Below, in pieces: positions 51,632-61,197 of a DNA stretch of 63,950 bases (position 1 is its first letter; each line of letters opens with the position of its first letter). Position numbers and translations under genes: made by a program. Origin of the DNA: Bacteroidota bacterium (GTDB lineage: Bacteria; Bacteroidota; Bacteroidia; Bacteroidales; Paludibacteraceae); NCBI GenBank assembly GCA_030706455.1, contig JAUZOL010000003.1, positions 1 through 63,950 on the forward strand, written 5' to 3'. Under the pieces are notes generated by a model that saw only the letters and a program-made list of their open reading frames with translations, was not told the DNA's origin and ran no database searches.

Positions 51632-52951
51632 TTACAATCCGCTAAAGTCGACAGCATCGAACAAGAGCGATGGTAATTGCCAAGAAGAAGATTTCAAGGC
51701 GTCGTTGCCAATTTCGGCAAGGTTACTCCACATACCAAGCATATTGCCCGTTATATTCATTTCTGAAACGGGTTGTTTCAGTTCTCCGTTTTCAACAAGG
51801 AAACCTTCGATGCCGTACGAGAAATTACCAGTTGAGCTGTTGCAGTTGCCTCCGTTGAATCCGGTAACAAAAATACCCTTGGTCATTTTGCCAATTAATT
51901 CCTGCTGACTGTAACTCCCATTGTCGAAGTACAGGAGAGAAGGCGAGCCCGTTGTCGGTGCCACATTCAGTTTGTTGGCAATGTAAGAATCGATATAATA
52001 GGTTTTCAAAACGCCATTCTCAAACACATTGCGTTTTTTTGTGGCTATACCTTCGCGGTCGAAACATTTTGCGCCAAGTGCTTTTGGCATCAACGGATTG
52101 TCGATTAGAGTCATTTTCTCGGACACCACTTTTTGTCCGATTTTATCGAGTAAAAAGGAGTTTTTTTGTTGAATGGAAGAACCGTTAATAGCCGAAATAA
52201 TTGGGGAGATAATGGTTCTGACGGCAGTGTTTTCGACCAGCATCTGGAATTTTCCCGACTGTATCTTTTTTTGTCCGATTTTTCGTAAAGCGCGTTCAAG
52301 CGCTTTTTTGCCGACGCCTTGTTTTTGTAAATCGGCCCATGTCAGTGTTTCGTCGTACCAATACGATTCGGGACGGGCGTCACCATCGGCTTTTACGGAG
52401 GCACTTACAGAAACTCCGAACGATGATGTTGCGCTTTCTCCTTCAAAGCCATTGCTTGCTATAATGTACGCAAAGCTTTCGTTGTCTCCATAGCCTGATG
52501 ATACGGAGATGAGTCGCGAATCCTGACCGTAAATTTCAGCAGCCGCAGCTTTTGCTAGTTTGAGTTTCTCGTCAGCAGAAATTGATCCGAAATTTGGATC
52601 GTACAGAGCCAGAGAAGCTTCGCTGCCTGAGAAATAAAGAGAAGGGTCGGGGAGTTTGCGTGCAGGATCTTCTGCAAGAAATCTTACCGATGTAATGCCG
52701 TCGGAGATGAATTTTTCGAGCTCCCGACGCTCCATCCGGTTGGTTGATATTGAACCATAACGACCGTCAACAAACAGGTATATCACCATTTGATTCTCAG
52801 TGGCCTGTTGTAGTTTGTCCAGTTGAGTATCGCGAACTTCGAATGAGGTTTCCGAGCCTGAATATATGCCGACACGGCACTGTTGGCATCCTTTTTTTAA
52901 TGCGTATTGCATTGCCCAACGTGCCAGTTCTTTTTGTTCTTTCGTTATCAT
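51632..52951 (-). CDS. TldE/PmbA-like metallopeptidase partner
   Basis: 439 residues, normal for PmbA/TldE. Pattern: VGIYSGSETSFEVRDTQLDK at the start, DGRYGSISTNRMERRELEKF, then PIISAINGSSIQQKNSFLLD and the Gly/Asn-rich VTGFNGGNCNSSTGNFSYGIEGFLVENGEL in the C-terminal part (quoted in part: GIEGFLVENGEL). It lacks the HExxxH zinc site of TldD, as TldE proteins do. No signal peptide. Follows the Tat-exported TldD-like gene by 119 bases. The pair normally forms a heterodimer that degrades unfolded peptides or matures modified peptides. Confidence 0.87.
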   Translation of the reverse strand: MITKEQKELARWAMQYALKKGCQQCRVGIYSGSETSFEVRDTQLDKLQQATENQMVIYLFVDGRYGSISTNRMERRELEKFISDGITSVRFLAEDPARKLPDPSLYFSGSEASLALYDPNFGSISADEKLKLAKAAAAEIYGQDSRLISVSSGYGDNESFAYIIASNGFEGESATSSFGVSVSASVKADGDARPESYWYDETLTWADLQKQGVGKKALERALRKIGQKKIQSGKFQMLVENTAVRTIISPIISAINGSSIQQKNSFLLDKIGQKVVSEKMTLIDNPLMPKALGAKCFDREGIATKKRNVFENGVLKTYYIDSYIANKLNVAPTTGSPSLLYFDNGSYSQQELIGKMTKGIFVTGFNGGNCNSSTGNFSYGIEGFLVENGELKQPVSEMNITGNMLGMWSNLAEIGNDALKSSSWQLPSLLFDAVDFSGL

Positions 52952-53070
52952 AAATCCAATAAATGATTATTTGGAGAAAGAGTTATTGGTACAAGAATAA
53001 CAAGTAAATGGATCACCCGTTAATCTGAATTTTTCGATTTTATATATACGTTCTACGTTGAAGTTTCTGC

Positions 53071-54591
53071 TTATTCTCCTCCAACCGTTAATTTTGAAAC
53101 TAATACGGATGGCATTCCGCAGGTAACAGGACAGCTTTGTCCGTCTTTACCACAGGTCCAGGTGCCGTTGTCCATTTTATAGTTGTTGGCCACCATTGTG
53201 ATGTCAGCCAGCGCTTTGGGGCCATTGCCAATAATATTAATGTCTTTAATCGGGTGTGAGAGTTTCCCGTTTTCAATCAAACGTCCCGATTTTACAAAGA
53301 AAGTAAAGTCGCCGGCTCCAATCTGAACCTGTCCGTTCGTGAAATTGTCAACATAGATTCCGTTCTTCACCGATGCTATCAGATCTTCTTCATGGGCAGA
53401 ACCATTTTCCATGTATGTTGCACGCATACGGGGGATAGGAGTAAAGCGGAACGATTGGCGGCGTCCATTGCCGGTCGGAGCCACACCATAGTGTTTTGCA
53501 CTTATTCGGTCGTGGAGGTAGCTATTTAGAATCCCGTCTTTGATAATATATGTTTTCTGGCCCAATACGCCTTCATCATCCATGTTTACTGCACCGCGGT
53601 TGAACGGAATAGTTCCGTCGTCCAGTACAGAAATAGAAGAGTCGCACACTTTCTTCCCCAGTTTATCGGAAAAAATGGAAGTGTTTTTACGGTTAAAATC
53701 GGCCTCAAAAGCATGTCCGATAGCTTCGTGCAATAAAATTCCTGATCCACCAGCTCCCATCACTACAGGCATTTCGCCTCCTTTGGGTTTTATAGCTTCA
53801 AACATCAGGGCGGTCTGTTTTACAGTCTCCTGCGAGATGGTTTCAACAAGATCGTCGGTAAGGAATTCCGCACCCATTCTGAAAGAACGGGCAGAACGTC
53901 CATTTTCAATTTGCCCGTTTTGTTCCATAATGCAGGTCGCACCTAATGTTCCCATCGGGCGATAGTCGTGCATCATTACGCCATCGGAATTGAAAAACAA
54001 GATATAGGAAGTGGTGTCGGTTTGCGAAACGATAACTCTCGAAACTCTTTTGTCAAGGCTGAAAATACGATCGTTGATTTTTTCCAGGAATGGTTTTTTG
54101 AGTTTCACTCCGGTCTCTTCCCACGATGAAATAACGCTATAATAATTCTTTTTCAACGTGTATTCCTTAATAACACTCGCCTTGACACCCGCCATTCCGT
54201 TGGCAATTTTAGCCGCAGTCCGGGCTGCTTTAATCATGTCAAGTAACGTTACGTTTTCGGTATAAGCATATCCGGTTTGATCTCCTTTTATTACGCGGAT
54301 TCCAACTCCAAAGTCGATGTTGGAAGAGGTTGAATTTACTTTACCATCGCGTAATACAAGCATGTTGTCGAGGGTATGTTCAAAGAAAATGTCAGCATAA
54401 TCTCCGCCATTTTCCAATGCAATTGCCATTATTTTCCGCAAGTCGCTTTCGGTTACTTTGAAATGATCAAGCACCCATTGTAGCGTAAGTGCTTTAGGAG
54501 AAAACGATTCCAGAATGGCTGCACCCGGAATCAGGGCTGCTCCAGCCAACATTCCTCCGGTCTTTAAAAATTCTCTTCTACTACAGCTCAT
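53071..54591 (-). CDS. TldD-like metallopeptidase with a Tat signal
   Basis: 506 residues. Residues 4-10 SRREFLK followed by a Gly/Ala-rich hydrophobic stretch (GGMLAGAALIPGAAILESF) make a twin-arginine export signal. The catalytic zinc motif HEAIGHAFEAD lies near residue 287, as in TldD, and RQSFRFTPIPRMRATYMENG later is typical of the family. Signal predicts export of a folded protein. The adjoining TldE-like gene has no such signal, which is odd for a heterodimer. Preceded by a 110-base spacer. Confidence 0.87.
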   Translation of the reverse strand: MSCSRREFLKTGGMLAGAALIPGAAILESFSPKALTLQWVLDHFKVTESDLRKIMAIALENGGDYADIFFEHTLDNMLVLRDGKVNSTSSNIDFGVGIRVIKGDQTGYAYTENVTLLDMIKAARTAAKIANGMAGVKASVIKEYTLKKNYYSVISSWEETGVKLKKPFLEKINDRIFSLDKRVSRVIVSQTDTTSYILFFNSDGVMMHDYRPMGTLGATCIMEQNGQIENGRSARSFRMGAEFLTDDLVETISQETVKQTALMFEAIKPKGGEMPVVMGAGGSGILLHEAIGHAFEADFNRKNTSIFSDKLGKKVCDSSISVLDDGTIPFNRGAVNMDDEGVLGQKTYIIKDGILNSYLHDRISAKHYGVAPTGNGRRQSFRFTPIPRMRATYMENGSAHEEDLIASVKNGIYVDNFTNGQVQIGAGDFTFFVKSGRLIENGKLSHPIKDINIIGNGPKALADITMVANNYKMDNGTWTCGKDGQSCPVTCGMPSVLVSKLTVGGE

Positions 54592-54627
54592 ATTTATGTA
54601 TGTGTATGATTTTAACTAAGATAATTC

Positions 54628-54642
54628 GTTGCAGGCTGCAAC
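54628..54642. promoter_or_regulatory. Small palindrome between tldD and queA
   Basis: GTTGCAG-g-CTGCAAC, perfect 7-base arms, in the spacer upstream of the tldD-like gene. Possible operator; no T-tract for a terminator. Confidence 0.3.
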
Positions 54643-54701
54643 TAAAAAACTATGCAATATTAGTCATAAATTCTGATAAACAATCAATTAATCAGATGTT
54701 T

Positions 54702-55922
54702 TTAAGGCAAAAGCAACGAACTGTCACCATAACTCAGAAAACGGAATTCGTTGTCGAAAGCATAGTTGTAGATTTTCTTCCAGTCTGCCCCTACGAAAGC
54801 TGAGATCAAAAGAAGTAACGTGCTTTTGGGTTGATGGAAATTGGTAATCATTCCACTTATCAAACGGAATTTATACCCCGGGGCTATAATGATCTGTGTG
54901 GCAGCATTCAACTTTTGGAGCTGGTGCGCATTCATGTAATCAATCAGAGCAGATAAAGCTTCTTCCGTCGATGGGTACAATGCGGTACTGTTATAGGGTT
55001 CCCATTGTTTTACCTGAAATTGAAAAGTGTCAGGCGACAAAATCAGTTGTCTTCCCAGAAAGTAAAGACTTTCGAGCGTACGGACGGAAGTGGTGCCAAC
55101 GGCGACAATGGATCCCAGATTAAGAAGAAGCTCCTCAAGAGTGTCTTTCGTTACGGAAATCATCTCAGAATGCATGGTGTGTTCACCAATCGATTTTGAT
55201 TTGACAGGCTGGAATGTGCCGGCGCCTACATGGAGGGTTACTTCGGTGGAGCGAATCGCATGTTTTTCGAGGTCTTCCAGGACAGCGTCCGTAAAATGGA
55301 GACCTGCGGTGGGTGCGGCTACCGATCCTTCTATCTTGGCATATACTGTTTGATATGTTTCTTTATCCGATTCTTCCGTTTCTCTATTGAGATATGGAGG
55401 AATAGGTAACTCACCAACATCTTCAAGAATGTCGGCAAATGTAAGAGACGGAGAATCCCACGAAAACCTTACGGTATGGGACAAACCTCTCGAATCAATA
55501 CGTTCTGCAGTTAACGTCACAGAGGACCCTTCAACTTCAAACCGACGGGTCAGAGCACCTTCTTTCCATTTTTTTAGGTTGCCTATCATACACGTCCATT
55601 CGCATTGTTCCCTTTGTTGAAAGGCAACCGCGTAATCGGAAGGTGAATGAGGCTCGAGGCAAAATACCTCTATCCGGGCTCCGGTCTCTTTAAAAAACAA
55701 CACACGGGCTTGTACAACCCGCGTGTTATTCCGCACTAAAAGTGTTTTTTCAGGCAAATAATCAATCAGGTTTCTGAATCGTGATTCTGATATATTGCCT
55801 TTATTGTATATCAATAATTTTGATGCATCTCTTTCTGCTAAAGGGAATTTTGCTATTCGTTCGTCTGGTAGCAGATAGTCATACTCATCAATATCAATTT
55901 GCTGTGGACGTCTGGTCATCAA
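54702..55922 (-). CDS. queA: S-adenosylmethionine:tRNA ribosyltransferase-isomerase
   Basis: 406 residues; longer than the E. coli enzyme, as in other Bacteroidota. YLLPDERIAKFPLAERDASK, NNTRVVQARV, and later VAAPTAGLHFT, HVGAGTFQPVKS, and FHQPKSTLLLLISAF, all QueA signatures. Transfers ribose from SAM to 7-aminomethyl-7-deazaguanine in tRNA on the way to queuosine. Starts 5 bases after the thioredoxin gene, so probably cotranscribed with it. Confidence 0.95.
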   Translation of the reverse strand: MMTRRPQQIDIDEYDYLLPDERIAKFPLAERDASKLLIYNKGNISESRFRNLIDYLPEKTLLVRNNTRVVQARVLFFKETGARIEVFCLEPHSPSDYAVAFQQREQCEWTCMIGNLKKWKEGALTRRFEVEGSSVTLTAERIDSRGLSHTVRFSWDSPSLTFADILEDVGELPIPPYLNRETEESDKETYQTVYAKIEGSVAAPTAGLHFTDAVLEDLEKHAIRSTEVTLHVGAGTFQPVKSKSIGEHTMHSEMISVTKDTLEELLLNLGSIVAVGTTSVRTLESLYFLGRQLILSPDTFQFQVKQWEPYNSTALYPSTEEALSALIDYMNAHQLQKLNAATQIIIAPGYKFRLISGMITNFHQPKSTLLLLISAFVGADWKKIYNYAFDNEFRFLSYGDSSLLLP

Positions 55923-55927
55923 TCCGT

Positions 55928-56359
55928 TTATTTCTTGATCAGTAATTTTTGTATAGCGGCTTTCTTGAGCTCATCGTACGATATGAGGCCTACGGTTTCC
56001 GACTTTTGATTTTTCGTGTTTATAAACAGCAACGTAGGCATAGCCTGTATATTCATTTTCTCTGCCAGTGCGCGGTCTTTGTCAACGTCTACCCTGTAAA
56101 TGATCAGCTTGCCGGCATATTCCTTCTGTAGCTGTTCTATAGAAGGCGATAGTTCTTTGCAGGGTCTGCACCATGTGGCAAAGAAGTCAATAATGACAGG
56201 TAAACGTGACTGCAACTTTACTGCAGGGCTTTTGGTGTAATCCCATACAAGCTTTCGGAACTCGCTATCGGAAATTTGTTTTACGACCGGAGTTTGTGCA
56301 ACTACAGCCGGAGCAATCAAAAAGCACAATGCAATGGTTGTAAAGATAAGTTTCCGCAT
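55928..56359 (-). CDS. Exported thioredoxin-fold protein
   Basis: 143 residues. Sec signal LIFTTIALCFLIAPAVVAQ, then IDFFATWCRPCKELSPSIEQ with the active-site WCRPC, and MNIQAMPTLLFINTKN with the cis-Pro. A periplasmic disulfide or reductase partner, similar to other Bacteroidota periplasmic thioredoxins. Between queA and dnaN on the same strand. Confidence 0.9.
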   Translation of the reverse strand: MRKLIFTTIALCFLIAPAVVAQTPVVKQISDSEFRKLVWDYTKSPAVKLQSRLPVIIDFFATWCRPCKELSPSIEQLQKEYAGKLIIYRVDVDKDRALAEKMNIQAMPTLLFINTKNQKSETVGLISYDELKKAAIQKLLIKK

Positions 56360-56409
56360 ACAAATCGAGATAATTCATTAATTAACAGTCTGTTATTTAT
56401 GCTTCGCTA

Positions 56410-57534
56410 TTAGCTGTTAAGCAACATTGGCATCAAAAGCATCAATACGTTTTCGTTTTCTCCCTGATCGAAAGGAAGGAACAGTCCTGCGCGGGAAGGT
56501 TCTGATAATTCGATTGTTACCTCGGTTGCTGAAAGGTTGTTCAGAATGTCAATGAGGAAAGAAGATTTGAATCCGATTTCAATTTTATCACCTTCAAACT
56601 GACATGCAATGGTTTCTTCTGCCGAAATGGAAAAATCGATATCCTGTGCTGAAATATTAATCTGGTTGCTGGCAATGTGTAATTTTACCAAACTTGTTCC
56701 CTGGTTTGAGAATACAGAAACACGTTTTACAGCATTAAGCAATGTTGTGCGATCTGCAATTACCCGGATGGGGTTGTTTACCGGAATTACACCAGAGTAG
56801 TTCGGGTAGCGACCTTCAATTTGACGAGCAAATAGTGTGTAGTTCTGCAATTTAAAGCAAATATTCTTTTCGTCAAAGCTCACAACAACATCACCTGTTT
56901 CTTTTGGAAGAATGTTTTTCAACAAACCGGCAGCTTTCTTAGCAAGGATAAAAGAGAAGTTAGCTGAACCTTCCGGAGATTCTGTCTGGAAACGAACCAG
57001 CTTGTGAGCGTCTGTTGCCACGATTGTGGTGTGTTCTGCTGTAACATCGAAGAAAATGCCATTCATCACCGGACGTAACTCATCGTCGGCGGTAGCAAAG
57101 AAAGTGGTTTGAATACCATTGCTGAGTACCGAAGCATCAATAGAAAATGTATTCGTATTTTCAGACAGAGAAGGAATACGAGGATATTCATCTCCTTTTT
57201 GGCCAATGAAGTTGTATGTTCCGTTGTCAGATGAAATTACAAGAGCAAGGTTCTCATCGTCAATATCGAAAGTAAGAGGTTGTTCTGAGAACTCGCGTAA
57301 AGTATCCAGCAGCAACTTGGCAGTGATCGCTACACTTCCTTCACCATCAACGTCAACAACTTCCATTGAAGTGATCATGGTTGTTTCCAGATCTGAAGCT
57401 GTTAGTGTCAGGGTGGTGCCTTCTAATTTAAATAGAAAGTTATCGAGGATAGCCAACGTGTTTTTGCTGTTGATCACGCGGCTGATAGCCTGTAAATGGC
57501 TTAAAAGGGCTGTGCTTGAGGCTACAAATTTCAT
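56410..57534 (-). CDS. dnaN: DNA polymerase III beta subunit (sliding clamp)
   Basis: 374 residues. Three beta-clamp repeats: MKFVASSTALLSHLQAISRV start; TDAHKLVRFQTESPEGS second; LFLPFDQGENENVLMLLMPM C-terminal end. Forms the clamp ring of the replicase. Not next to dnaA, as usual in this phylum. It has an unusually long leader: the promoter at 57820-57851 is about 280 bases upstream of the ATG. Confidence 0.95.
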   Translation of the reverse strand: MKFVASSTALLSHLQAISRVINSKNTLAILDNFLFKLEGTTLTLTASDLETTMITSMEVVDVDGEGSVAITAKLLLDTLREFSEQPLTFDIDDENLALVISSDNGTYNFIGQKGDEYPRIPSLSENTNTFSIDASVLSNGIQTTFFATADDELRPVMNGIFFDVTAEHTTIVATDAHKLVRFQTESPEGSANFSFILAKKAAGLLKNILPKETGDVVVSFDEKNICFKLQNYTLFARQIEGRYPNYSGVIPVNNPIRVIADRTTLLNAVKRVSVFSNQGTSLVKLHIASNQINISAQDIDFSISAEETIACQFEGDKIEIGFKSSFLIDILNNLSATEVTIELSEPSRAGLFLPFDQGENENVLMLLMPMLLNS

Positions 57535-57608
57535 ACTGTAATAATTTTTTCGTTTAAGGGAGTATGGAACTTTATGTTACAGGATTTTCATCTTCTTGGA
57601 TGTTCCTG

Positions 57609-57626
57609 CGAAACATATTCGTTTCG
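57609..57626. promoter_or_regulatory. Palindrome in the dnaN leader
   Basis: CGAAAC-atattc-GTTTCG, within the presumed 5' leader of dnaN. Shares the CGTTTCG half-site with the repeat upstream of fabG at 42791. Confidence 0.35.
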
Positions 57627-57819
57627 TTTTATTATAAGTTAAGTTTTAGACAAATAGAATACAGAGGTTAACCCATTGTTGTAAAACAGTTGTGATTCTG
57701 AATTACAGGTGTTGCTCCGGCTTATAGTTTTTATTTTTATATCAGATTACAAAAACACCCCATTTACGGGGAGTTAGGATTGCATTGTAAAAATAACAAG
57801 TATATTTTTTTGCAACAGA
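57627..57819 (-). other. Long 5' leader region of dnaN
   Basis: Part of a 450-base gap between dnaN and prfA. No gene seen. Between the promoter and the ATG lies AT-rich sequence with no recognised riboswitch. Confidence 0.45.
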
Positions 57820-57851
57820 CAAAGTTAAGATTTCAATTCAATACCTCCAAA
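57820..57851 (-). promoter_or_regulatory. Promoter of dnaN
   Basis: Minus strand: TTTG at 57851-57848, 20-base spacer, TAACTTTG at 57827-57820. This is a full match to the Bacteroidota consensus and the best promoter in the window. Confidence 0.75.
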
Positions 57852-57928
57852 TGATTTTTTCAACAAATATTTTGAGTGAAAATAGCAGAATGAATTTCAA
57901 TTATGAAATTCAAAACACAAGGTCTTAT

Positions 57929-57960
57929 AAGCAAAAAGCAGTAGCCAAACGACTACTGCT
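57929..57960 (-). terminator. Rho-independent terminator of prfA
   Basis: AGCAGTAG (57937-57944) and CTACTGCT (57953-57960), with a T-tract on the minus strand at 57937-57929. 26 bases after the prfA stop. Confidence 0.85.
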
Positions 57961-57985
57961 ATGAGAAAGGTGTTGCCTTTGTCTT

Positions 57986-59071
57986 TTACAATTCCGATTC
58001 TTTCAACCGTTCTGCGTTTTCCGCCACAATCAGTTTGTCGATGATGGGTTGCAGTTCGCCATCCATGATGGTAGGCAGGTTGTAGAGTGTCAGGTCGATG
58101 CGATGATCCGTAACACGGCTTTGCGGGTAGTTGTATGTCCGTATTTTTGCCGAACGGTCGCCGGTAGAAACCATTGTTTTGCGCTTGGAGGCAATCTCAT
58201 CCAGATACTTCTGGTACTCCATGTTGTAGATACGGCTACGGAGCTCCACCATGGCTTTGGCTTTGTTCTTTAGCTGTGATTTTTCGTCCTGGCACTGAAC
58301 GGTGATGCCTGTTGGTAAGTGCACCAGTCGGATGGCGGAGTAGGTGGTGTTCACCGACTGTCCTCCGTGCCCTGAGGCGCAGAAAATATCGACACGGATA
58401 TCCGATTCTTTCACCTCTACATCAAATTCTTCTGCTTCCGGAAGTACGGCTACAGTTGCAGCCGAGGTGTGTACACGACCCTGGGTTTCGGTTGCCGGTA
58501 CGCGCTGAACGCGGTGAACACCTGACTCGTATTTTAGGGTGCCATATACATTTTCGCCGGATACTTCCATCACGATTTCTTTGTAACCGCCGGATGTTCC
58601 TTCGCTGAAACTGGTAACCTGTGTTTTCCAACCTTTCGTTTCGCAATATTTGGAGTACATGCGCCAAAGGTCACCGGCGAAGATAGACGCCTCGTCGCCT
58701 CCGGTACCGGCGCGTATTTCAAGAATGGCATTTTTGCTGTCCTGCGGATCATTTGGAACCAGCATCAGTTTGATCTCTTCCTCCATTTGCGGCAGGCGAC
58801 TTTGAATATCGTCAATTTCAGCCTTGGCCATTTCCCTCATTTCGGGATCCGATTCGGTATCGAGCAGCGTTTTAGCCTCATTCAGGTGGTCAAGTGCAAG
58901 TTTATATTCGTTACGAGCAGCCACAATCTTCTCCAGATCGTGATACTCTTTGTTGAGTTTCACAAACCGTTTCATGTCGGCTATCACTGCCGGGTCGGTA
59001 ATAAGTGTGGAAACTTCTTCGAAGCGACCGGATAATCCTTCCAGTCGGGATAGTAATGTATTGTGGTCCAT
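57986..59071 (-). CDS. prfA: Peptide chain release factor 1
   Basis: 361 residues, normal RF1 length. Catalytic GGQ within [18 protein letters not shown], the hydrolysis motif that enters the peptidyl-transferase centre. Recognises UAA and UAG. A -7 element (TAACTTTG, 59099-59092) lies 21 bases before the ATG. Transcription ends at the hairpin at 57929-57960. Confidence 0.96.
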   Translation of the reverse strand: MDHNTLLSRLEGLSGRFEEVSTLITDPAVIADMKRFVKLNKEYHDLEKIVAARNEYKLALDHLNEAKTLLDTESDPEMREMAKAEIDDIQSRLPQMEEEIKLMLVPNDPQDSKNAILEIRAGTGGDEASIFAGDLWRMYSKYCETKGWKTQVTSFSEGTSGGYKEIVMEVSGENVYGTLKYESGVHRVQRVPATETQGRVHTSAATVAVLPEAEEFDVEVKESDIRVDIFCASGHGGQSVNTTYSAIRLVHLPTGITVQCQDEKSQLKNKAKAMVELRSRIYNMEYQKYLDEIASKRKTMVSTGDRSAKIRTYNYPQSRVTDHRIDLTLYNLPTIMDGELQPIIDKLIVAENAERLKESEL

Positions 59072-59091
59072 GTCTGTGATTTTTCGGACGG

Positions 59092-59099
59092 CAAAGTTA
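59092..59099 (-). promoter_or_regulatory. -7 element of prfA
   Basis: Minus strand TAACTTTG fits TAnnTTTG, 21 bases before the ATG. No clear -33. Confidence 0.5.
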
Positions 59100-59125
59100 C
59101 GATTTTTAACCGTATCTGCCTACTG

Positions 59126-60553
59126 TCAGGAGAGGCCTCGACCGGCAAGTTTAAACCAGTTCCATCCGATAACGACAAGAACAATGAAAAATACATACGG
59201 GGTGAACCATTTTTTCTCTTTTTTGCCGATACGTGTCATTCCGAATGCGGCCATTGCCAGAAGAAAAGGCATGGCAGGCAGGTGAAACCGTTCGGAAACG
59301 GCAAAGTTACTTTTTGCAATTGCAAGCAGGTAGGCGACAAAAAACGAAATGAGGAAGAGGTGTTCTCGCCATTCTTTACGTCGGATCAGAATAATCATTG
59401 CCACAATGACGAAGAAACTGAAAATGTTTTTCACAAAATATCCGCCGGAAAACATCATCTGGTTTTGTTGCTCTTCGTTTGCCTCCGTAAAAGTGGGGAA
59501 GGGAATGGCGACAATCATTGGTGCGAATACTGCCATCGAACCGTAGCGCGCAAAAGAGTTACCTCCTTCTTGTACGGAACGGTATTGCATACCGGTAGCC
59601 TGGTTCGATCCACTGTATTTGTATAATATTTCTATCTCCTGAATAATTCGCCCGGAGAGTAAAGCGCCGATGCAAAAGAAAACCCATAAAGCTATGACAA
59701 TGCGTTTTCCCCATTTTTTCATGTTGCGTCCTTTTGAAAATACGAATGCGGTAAAGAGTGCAAACAAGGCGATAACTCCTAAAACGGTTCTGAAGAAAAA
59801 CAGTACCACCGCCCCCAGAATTGTGAGCGTGATGTTTTGCCAGGTTATTTTAGTGGATCTTAGCAGATTGTCTGCATTGTAAGCGTAAGAAACAACCAGA
59901 AAAATCATAAATGTCTCCTTCAAGTGAATACCAACGTAAAAGAAAAAGTTCGGAAGAAGCATACACATAATACCCGTCAAACGGCCTGCTGCTTCACCAA
60001 AGTTACGGGTTGTAAACTTGTAAAGCAAGACTGCTGTATACGCACCTAAAACAGCATTAATTAAGCGAGGTACTAGTATCGAATCTCCGAAAAACAGATG
60101 TACAATAGATAACCATACCGGATAGCCGGTGTCAGAAGCATCTAACTTGGGATAATTGACAATGCCACTCCAGTTTCCGGTTTTGATAAAATCTGCAAAT
60201 TCTCCCGAAATAGATTGGTAAAAATGAGAGTCGGCAGCAGCAAATTCAAAAGGTTCGCCATTGAGCCAAGTGTATAAAAAATAGGCTACAAAAACCCATG
60301 AAATTCTTAAAATAAGAGTCGTTATAAAGAGCTTTTTTGCGAAACGTTTTTCAGAGTAACGTATCCATTGCCGGGAGAGTGATTGTGTGAAGTAAAAGAA
60401 GCAGACTGCTTCAATGATGGCCGATACCATCCACAGTACAGGCAGCATCTTGTGAAAGAAGAGGAGGTTGCAGACTGCTATTGCAATAAAAAAAGCCGCA
60501 ATTGCCTTGTTGCTGTAATACTTGGATAGATAAAAATTGGTTTCCTGTATCAT
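59126..60553 (-). CDS. GT-C-type membrane glycosyltransferase (PMT/ArnT-like)
   Basis: 475 residues with about ten membrane helices. An early loop after helix 3 has FAAADSHFYQSISGEFADFI, where an acidic D before S is the usual GT-C catalytic site, and YPVWLSIVHLFFG resembles the 'P.W' region of family 39. Unlike cytoplasmic GTs it would use a polyprenyl-linked sugar donor and act on the periplasmic side. It shares the strand and spacing of the pyrimidine operon, but without functional relation. Family assignment uncertain. Confidence 0.65.
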   Translation of the reverse strand: MIQETNFYLSKYYSNKAIAAFFIAIAVCNLLFFHKMLPVLWMVSAIIEAVCFFYFTQSLSRQWIRYSEKRFAKKLFITTLILRISWVFVAYFLYTWLNGEPFEFAAADSHFYQSISGEFADFIKTGNWSGIVNYPKLDASDTGYPVWLSIVHLFFGDSILVPRLINAVLGAYTAVLLYKFTTRNFGEAAGRLTGIMCMLLPNFFFYVGIHLKETFMIFLVVSYAYNADNLLRSTKITWQNITLTILGAVVLFFFRTVLGVIALFALFTAFVFSKGRNMKKWGKRIVIALWVFFCIGALLSGRIIQEIEILYKYSGSNQATGMQYRSVQEGGNSFARYGSMAVFAPMIVAIPFPTFTEANEEQQNQMMFSGGYFVKNIFSFFVIVAMIILIRRKEWREHLFLISFFVAYLLAIAKSNFAVSERFHLPAMPFLLAMAAFGMTRIGKKEKKWFTPYVFFIVLVVIGWNWFKLAGRGLS

Positions 60554-60612
60554 AAGCGTTTACACAAAGCAATTGCGGTTTAAGATCGATAATTAGACGG
60601 AAGCCTGTAGCA

Positions 60613-61191
60613 TTACTGCTTTTTTTGCACGCTCCATCCGAATTTTCCTATCTCTTCACCGAGTTTGTAATAATGTCCATGAGAATATGCTATCAGATTG
60701 GCAGCTTTCATGTCGAACTGACCCGTTTCGGGAATGATGAAACGTTCGTCAGCTTGTACGGCTACCACATCAGCAATAAACATGTCGTGAGAACCAAGCG
60801 CCAGCACCTCTTTTACAAGGCATTCAATGTTGAGTGGCGATTCTTTGATAATAGGAGCATTAACAGCGGATGCTTTATCCGCAGTCAGCTTCATTTCTTC
60901 GAATTTGTTGAAATCCTTTCCCGATCGCACTCCACACCAGTCGGTTGCAAAAGCCATGTCTTCGGTAGTCAGATTCAGAACAAATTCGCCCGTCCTCTTA
61001 ATGATGGGGTAGGAATGACGTTCGGGACGAACGGAGATGTAACACATTGGAGGATTGGTGCAAATTGTGCCCAACCAACTGATGGTTATGATGTTGTGTT
61101 CTTCAACGGTTTCTCCGCAACTTACCATGATGGCCGGTAAGGGATAAATCATGGTGCCGGGTTTCCAGAGAGTTTTTGCGTGCTCTTCCAT
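60613..61191 (-). CDS. Flavin reductase-like FMN-binding protein
   Basis: 192 residues. MIYPLPAIMVSCG, ITISWLGTICTNPPMCYISV and RPERHSYPIIKRTGEFVLNL are the FMN-binding split-barrel motifs of the flavin reductase family. Cytoplasmic; substrate unknown. Follows pyrI by 6 bases. In other Bacteroidota a flavin reductase is often next to pyrI as well, which supports cotranscription. Confidence 0.88.
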   Translation of the reverse strand: MEEHAKTLWKPGTMIYPLPAIMVSCGETVEEHNIITISWLGTICTNPPMCYISVRPERHSYPIIKRTGEFVLNLTTEDMAFATDWCGVRSGKDFNKFEEMKLTADKASAVNAPIIKESPLNIECLVKEVLALGSHDMFIADVVAVQADERFIIPETGQFDMKAANLIAYSHGHYYKLGEEIGKFGWSVQKKQ

Positions 61192-61197
61192 ATATTT

